Assembly (NCBI GenBank): GCA_031993545.1
Contig: DAMAHZ010000002.1
Span: 47,597-111,596, forward strand
Origin: UBA1535 sp002323775
GTDB lineage: Bacteria; Bacillota; Clostridia; Tissierellales; Sedimentibacteraceae
DNA length: 64,000 nt
Reading direction: 5' to 3'
The position numbers and the translations under genes are program-made. Below the pieces are notes generated by a model, which made no database searches, was not told the origin of the DNA, and saw only the letters and a program-made list of their open reading frames with translations. Shown one piece after another: positions 60,332 through 64,000 of this stretch (positions are counted from its first letter, which is position 1; the number at the start of each line of letters is the position of its first letter).

Positions 60332-60384
60332 AACCACAAAGAACACAAAAAAGTATATTCGTATCCTTCGTGCTCCTTGTGGTT
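60332..60384 (-). terminator. Long hairpin after fakA
   Basis: On the minus strand AACCACAAGGAGCACGAAGGAT (60384-60363) pairs with the segment at 60353-60332, with G-U pairs in about five positions, giving some 20 pairs. It is followed by TTTTGATTTATAATATT. It divides fakA from recG. Confidence 0.75.
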
Positions 60385-60410
60385 ATATAAATATTAAAAT
60401 ATAAATTTTA

Positions 60411-62045
60411 TTATTCCACAGAAATAATGTAATAATATAGTGGCTGACCACCATAAACTATTTCAATATCGCATTGATTTGCGATTTCTTCAACTCTAGC
60501 TTTAAGAGCCTTAGCATCCTTTTCTTCGACCATTTCGCCATAGAAAATTGTTATTAAGAAATTATCTTCATCTACCATCTTCTTAACCAATTCTAAGCTT
60601 TGCTCCTCAATGCTTGCTCCATGGTTTACGATATCCTTATCCATTAAAGCAATTATATCATCTTTTTTAATTTCTAAGCCATTCATGCTTGTATCTCTAA
60701 CGGCATATGTTACTTGACCTGTTTTAACATTGCTAATAGCAGCAGTCATATCAGCTATATTTTCTTCAATGCTTAATTCTTCGTTAAAAGCAAGCATAGC
60801 AGAAATACCTTGTGGTATTGTCTTGGTTGGAATTACGTGTAGATTTTTCTCCGATAATTCTTTAGCTTGCTGTGCAGCTAATATTATATTAGTGTTATTT
60901 GGAAGAATTATAATATTTTCTGCATTTATTTTATTAACAGCCTCTATGATATCCTCTGTACTTGGATTCATAGTCTGTCCGCCTGAAATAAATTCATCAA
61001 CCCTTAAGTCGTTAAATACTTTTTGTATTCCGTCTCCAAAGCCAATCGAAACAAATCCATAGTCTTTTTTCTTTTGATTAGCTACTGGCTTTGCTTGTTC
61101 GTTTGTTGATTTCTTTCTATTTCTAAACTGCTCTTTCATATTGTCTATCTTAACATTGATTATTTCTCCAAAAGTCACAGCCTTGCTTAAAACTAAACCA
61201 GGATTGTTAGTATGTATATGTACCTTTATGATATCATCATCTCCAACACAAACTATAGAGTCGCCCTTATCTAAAATTATAGGTAAGAACTGCTCATGTG
61301 TTTTCTTTGCATTTTTTATCATAAATTCTGTACAGTAAGCAAATACTATTTCATCCTCACTGCCGAATGCAGATACTTCCTGCTCAGTTTCAACAATATC
61401 ATCAGCGCTTTGCTCTCTTTTTATCTCAACACCTTTTAATGCGGCAACAGCTCCTTCTAATAAGCACAATAAGCCCTTTCCGCCGGCGTCAACAACCTCA
61501 GCCTGCTTTAATACAGGCAAAAGATCAGGAGTTCTATCCAATGAATTTTTTGCTTCTTTTATCACAGCTTCTAAGAATAATACCATGTCCTCGCTTTTAT
61601 CGCATATCTCAAGAGCCTTTTCAGCTGTTTCTCTTGCGACTGTAAGTATCGTTCCCTCTGTAGGCTTCATAACTGCCTTATATGCTGTATCAGCTGCTGA
61701 TTTCAAGGCCTCTGCAACTATTCTTGGGCTTAACTGATAAGGATCAGTGATTCCTTTTGCAAAGCCTCTATATAGCTGTGACAATATAACACCAGAGTTT
61801 CCTCTAGCACCCATCAACGAGCCTTTTGCAGCAGCGTCTGCTATACCATTTATGTTGTTTTCTGTTACATTATTGATTTCTTTAATTGCAGCTTGAACTG
61901 TTAAGTTCATATTTGTTCCGGTATCTCCGTCAGGAACTGGGAAAACATTCAAAGAGTCTACTAGGTTTTTGTTGTTTTCCAAATTCGTAGCTGCGCCAAT
62001 CATCATCTTTTTAAACATAACATTGTCAATATATTTAATTACCAT
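60411..62045 (-). CDS. fakA: Fatty acid kinase ATP-binding subunit FakA (DAK2-domain protein)
   Basis: The 544-residue protein has a DhaL/DAK2 domain with LNVFPVPDGDTGTNM, the Asp-rich ATP/Mg site, and KGSLMGARGNSGVILSQL; a linker; and a C-terminal DegV-like region (ISGGQTMNPSTEDI, IILPNNTNIILAAQQAKEL). FakA phosphorylates fatty acids held by a FakB (DegV) protein, linking exogenous fatty acid to PlsX. It follows the Asp23 gene by 24 bases, the usual YloU-YloV pair. Confidence 0.93.
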   Translation of the reverse strand: MVIKYIDNVMFKKMMIGAATNLENNKNLVDSLNVFPVPDGDTGTNMNLTVQAAIKEINNVTENNINGIADAAAKGSLMGARGNSGVILSQLYRGFAKGITDPYQLSPRIVAEALKSAADTAYKAVMKPTEGTILTVARETAEKALEICDKSEDMVLFLEAVIKEAKNSLDRTPDLLPVLKQAEVVDAGGKGLLCLLEGAVAALKGVEIKREQSADDIVETEQEVSAFGSEDEIVFAYCTEFMIKNAKKTHEQFLPIILDKGDSIVCVGDDDIIKVHIHTNNPGLVLSKAVTFGEIINVKIDNMKEQFRNRKKSTNEQAKPVANQKKKDYGFVSIGFGDGIQKVFNDLRVDEFISGGQTMNPSTEDIIEAVNKINAENIIILPNNTNIILAAQQAKELSEKNLHVIPTKTIPQGISAMLAFNEELSIEENIADMTAAISNVKTGQVTYAVRDTSMNGLEIKKDDIIALMDKDIVNHGASIEEQSLELVKKMVDEDNFLITIFYGEMVEEKDAKALKARVEEIANQCDIEIVYGGQPLYYYIISVE

Positions 62046-62069
62046 TATAAATTAGATTCCTTTCTCATT

Positions 62070-62426
62070 CTATTTTTGCACTCTAACGCCTTGCACAAAA
62101 ATATTTACTTTACTTACTTCTATACCAGTCAATGATTCAATACTATATTTGACTCTTGAAATGATGTTCTCAGCCACAACGGAAATTTTCACACCAAATT
62201 GAAGCACTATAAAAATATCTACAGTAATTTTAGCTTCTTCTGAATTTACTCTTATCCCTTTTGTCAATTGATCCATTTTTAAAAGCTCAAAGAATCCTTC
62301 AGTGGCATTTTTAGATGCCATTCCCACTATACCATAGCACTCCATAGCTGCCATTCCTGCTATACTAGCTATAACATGATCGTCTATTATTATACTACCA
62401 AGTTCATTTGTTGTTTGTATTGACAT
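62070..62426 (-). CDS. Asp23/Gls24 family protein (YloU)
   Basis: The 118-residue protein matches the Asp23/Gls24 envelope-stress family: GSIIIDDHVIASIAGMAAMECYGIVGMASKN, then ITVDIFIVLQFGVKISVVAENI and IEVSKVNIFVQGVRV. It commonly precedes the DAK2-domain fakA gene. GGAGG precedes the ATG. Confidence 0.94.
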   Translation of the reverse strand: MSIQTTNELGSIIIDDHVIASIAGMAAMECYGIVGMASKNATEGFFELLKMDQLTKGIRVNSEEAKITVDIFIVLQFGVKISVVAENIISRVKYSIESLTGIEVSKVNIFVQGVRVQK

Positions 62427-62532
62427 AAGTACCTCCTATATGTTATTAATTTTTTTATCATATACCAATTTGATTTTAATTATGATTAAAAGCGTGCTTG
62501 ACTTTCATAATTGGTTAAGACTTTTTACGGAT

Positions 62533-62588
62533 GCTAATCATATATTAGCGTTATATATAATTATACCATAAAATATACTTTTTACAAA
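62533..62588 (-). promoter_or_regulatory. Possible promoter and palindrome upstream of YloU-fakA
   Basis: On the minus strand TATAAT (62560-62565) has a moderate -35 TTTGTA (62583-62588) 17 bp upstream. Just downstream lies GCTAAT-CATAT-ATTAGC (62533-62549), a 6-bp inverted repeat. Its half-site order differs from the feo operators. Confidence 0.45.
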
Positions 62589-62634
62589 TATAAAAAATTT
62601 ATTATAAAAATATTATACAAATAAAAATTAATTA

Positions 62635-62663
62635 TTGCAATAATTTTATTTTAATGTTACAAT
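62635..62663 (+). promoter_or_regulatory. Promoter of rpmB
   Basis: TTGCAA (62635-62640), 17 bp, TACAAT (62658-62663), about 97 bases before the rpmB start. Confidence 0.6.
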
Positions 62664-62759
62664 AAAAAAGTTCGATAATATCTCAAGCGATAAGAGATAG
62701 GTATAATACTAATTATTATATTGTAAATATTTGGAAATTATGATAGGAGGTGTGATGTT

Positions 62760-62951
62760 ATGGCAAAATTTTGCGAAATCTGCGGAAAAGGTAAGATGTC
62801 AGGTCATACTATAACTCACTCAGATAGAAAAATAAACAGAACTTGGAAACCAAACGTTAGAAAGATATCTGTTTTAGTAAATGGAATATCTACGAAAAAA
62901 TTTGTTTGCACAAGATGTATGAGATCAGGAAATGTTATCCGTGCTATATAA
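62760..62951 (+). CDS. rpmB: 50S ribosomal protein L28
   Basis: The 63-residue protein starts MAKFCEICGKGKMSGHTITHSDRKINRTWKPN and ends with KKFVCTRCMRSGNVIRAI. Two CxxC pairs mark the zinc-binding form. GGAGG precedes the ATG. It is divergent from YloU-fakA, the standard Firmicutes arrangement. Confidence 0.97.
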   Translation: MAKFCEICGKGKMSGHTITHSDRKINRTWKPNVRKISVLVNGISTKKFVCTRCMRSGNVIRAI

Positions 62952-62961
62952 TTAATTTTTC

Positions 62962-62988
62962 AATAATGGCTTTTGCCATTATTTTTTT
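62962..62988 (+). terminator. Terminator after rpmB
   Basis: AATAATGGC (62962-62970) and GCCATTATT (62975-62983) pair perfectly around TTTT, followed by TTTTT. Confidence 0.9.
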
Positions 62989-63097
62989 ATCTAAAGTAGG
63001 AAAATACTCAAAATAATAGCAGTTAAAATTAAAATGTGGCTTCCGTTTAAACAACGAGAAAGCATAAATAAAAATAATTTGATTGGAGAAAATGCTA

Positions 63098-63583
63098 ATG
63101 AGTAAGTATGAAGAAGGATTAAAGATAATTGAAGAAAGATTCGGCAACAAGGATAATTTTATATCACTTGCAACTATTGCTGCTGAGCCGAGTGCTGATG
63201 GAAATCCCGTACCTATTGTCCGAGATGTAGACGCATATTATGAGGACGGCGTGTTTTATGTTGTTACATATTCGAAGTCGAATAAAATGAGACAAATAGC
63301 ACACAACAAAGAGGTTGCTTTTTCGACTATTGATTGGTTTTCCGGAAATGGAATAGGTGAAAATCTAGGTTGGGTATTAGACCCTAAAAATGCTGAAATA
63401 AGGACTAAGCTTCGCACGGTTTTTGCTGAATGGTACGACTTCGCAAACAATGAGAGTGATGAAAATTGCTGTATTCTGGCAATTCGCATTACAAGAGGCA
63501 TGGTAATTAAGGATCATGGTGCTGTACGTTATAATATGGACTTTGTAAATAAAATAGAAGCAAGTGAAGGAAAAATTATATAA
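63098..63583 (+). CDS. Pyridoxamine 5'-phosphate oxidase-like FMN-binding protein, second copy
   Basis: The 161-residue protein shares the split-barrel pattern with 46594-47028: NFISLATIAAEPSADGNPVPIVRDVDAYYEDGVFYVVTYSKSNKMRQI, then WFSGNGIGENLGWVLDPKNAEIRTKLRTVFAEWYDF. It is a paralogue, not a recent copy. I choose ATG 63098, because GGAG is 9 bases upstream; two upstream in-frame starts (63083, 63092) overlap or crowd that site. Codon use has more CG-containing triplets than neighbours. Confidence 0.8.
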   Translation: MSKYEEGLKIIEERFGNKDNFISLATIAAEPSADGNPVPIVRDVDAYYEDGVFYVVTYSKSNKMRQIAHNKEVAFSTIDWFSGNGIGENLGWVLDPKNAEIRTKLRTVFAEWYDFANNESDENCCILAIRITRGMVIKDHGAVRYNMDFVNKIEASEGKII

Positions 63584-63598
63584 AGCAGCGAGGTAAGT

Positions 63599-64000
63599 AT
63601 GCAGGTAGGAGATAAAATAGTATTTGGTGAATACGAATGGCGAGTTCTTGATATACAAAACGATTCGGCTTTGATTATAACCGAATGTATTATAGATCAT
63701 CAAGCTTACCATGACGCTTATAAAAATATAACATGGGCTGATTGCTCGTTACGAAAATACCTTAACGGTGAATTTTACGACAATTTTACCGAAACTGATA
63801 AATCAAGAATAATTCCGGCATTAAATAAAAATCTTGACAATCAGTGGTATGGCACAAATGGCGGTGAAGATACGCAGGACAGTATATTTTTATTAAGCCT
63901 TGAGGAAGTGTGCAAATATTTTGGTGATAGCCTTTCAAAACTGCAAAACCGAGGAAAAAACCAAAGATATTGGTATGAAAGAAAAGATGAAAACAACAGC
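63599..64000 (+). CDS. DUF6273-like protein, 3' end cut by window edge
   Basis: An ATG at 63599 opens a frame of 134 codons to the window end with no stop. The start (VGDKIVFGEYEWRVLDIQNDSALIITECIID) and ITWADCSLRKYLNGEFYDNFTETDKSRII followed by DSIFLLSLEEVCKYF match the DUF6273 pattern, often found in surface-associated or adaptive proteins of Clostridia. AGCGAGG precedes the ATG. The gene starts 16 bases after the PNPOx-like gene, so the two are probably co-transcribed. Confidence 0.7.
   Translation, partial: MQVGDKIVFGEYEWRVLDIQNDSALIITECIIDHQAYHDAYKNITWADCSLRKYLNGEFYDNFTETDKSRIIPALNKNLDNQWYGTNGGEDTQDSIFLLSLEEVCKYFGDSLSKLQNRGKNQRYWYERKDENNS

Noticed and set aside
62533..62549. GCTAAT-CATAT-ATTAGC as a fourth iron operator
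   Set aside because: The half-sites are in the opposite order and the centre is 5 bp, so it does not match GTTAGC-N4-GCTAAC.
1..64000. tRNA or rRNA genes, CRISPR arrays, phage genes, transposases
   Set aside because: No cloverleaf-type GTTCGANTC arms, no regularly spaced direct repeats and no transposase or integrase motifs were seen on reading both strands.

Overview
The window is strongly AT-rich and carries low-GC Gram-positive gene content with Firmicutes-type promoters (TTGACA-17-TATAAT) and strong GGAGG ribosome binding sites. A T-box, a c-di-AMP riboswitch, the rnc-smc-ftsY and recG-rsmD-coaD blocks, YlbJ/TmcAL and a CD3072/CD3073-type pair (names from Clostridioides difficile) point to an anaerobic member of the Clostridia, probably near Peptostreptococcaceae. 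This placement is inference from gene content. I see no phage, insertion sequence, CRISPR array, tRNA or rRNA. One 10-N assembly gap lies at 57087-57096.

Layout. 1-3.5 kb (minus): a truncated GNAT-like protein, a DUF523 protein, a DUF4256 protein, a MerR/TipAS regulator with its own 19-bp-spacer promoter, and a YbaK/EbsC deacylase. 3.6-15 kb (minus) is the core block: small alarmone synthetase, a 65-residue unknown, ftsY, smc, an Elp3-like radical SAM protein, rnc, acpP, plsX, rpmF, DUF177, ackA. 15-17 kb: cobC-cobS-cobU, the end of cobalamin assembly, with a PduO adenosyltransferase at 32.8 kb. 17.3-19.6 kb: an ABC exporter. 19.7-23 kb: an iron module made of a short DtxR-type regulator, a tiny FeoB-associated Cys-rich protein, feoB and feoA, with three matching inverted-repeat operators. 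23.2-24.3 kb: an ECF S component with a TudS-like protein. 24.4-28.7 kb: a sulfur-uptake module (two half-size YeeE/YedE proteins, two TusA-like carriers, a thioredoxin-reductase-like flavoprotein, a divergent LysR regulator). 28.9-32.7 kb: a zinc-type ABC importer preceded by a small Cys-motif membrane protein and followed by a lipoprotein, with hairpins between the genes.

33.5-41 kb holds SemiSWEET, DUF952 and FUSC proteins, T-box-controlled glyQS, a LysM/SleB-type hydrolase under a c-di-AMP riboswitch, pepF and a TauE-type exporter. 41-45.6 kb is a heterodimeric ABC exporter with an ArsR-like regulator whose promoter is bracketed by two inverted copies of one operator. 45.8-47.8 kb has small accessory enzymes (GNAT, PNPOx-like, nucleotidyltransferase). 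47.9-50.2 kb has tmcAL and ylbJ. 50.2-55.5 kb has a metallophosphatase and sbcDC. 55.5-62.4 kb (minus) runs fakA/Asp23, recG, rsmD, coaD, an ATPase-like coiled-coil protein and a degenerate peptidase-like membrane protein. The right end has rpmB, a second PNPOx-like protein and a DUF6273 protein cut by the window edge.

The most interesting points are the iron regulon with its three operators and a 121-bp nested palindrome between feoA and feoB, the zinc locus with two unrecognised partners and intercistronic hairpins, the split thiosulfate-type transporter, the peptidase-like protein with a duplicated C-terminal module and no HExxH motif, and an attenuator-like set of competing hairpins at 46.5 kb.
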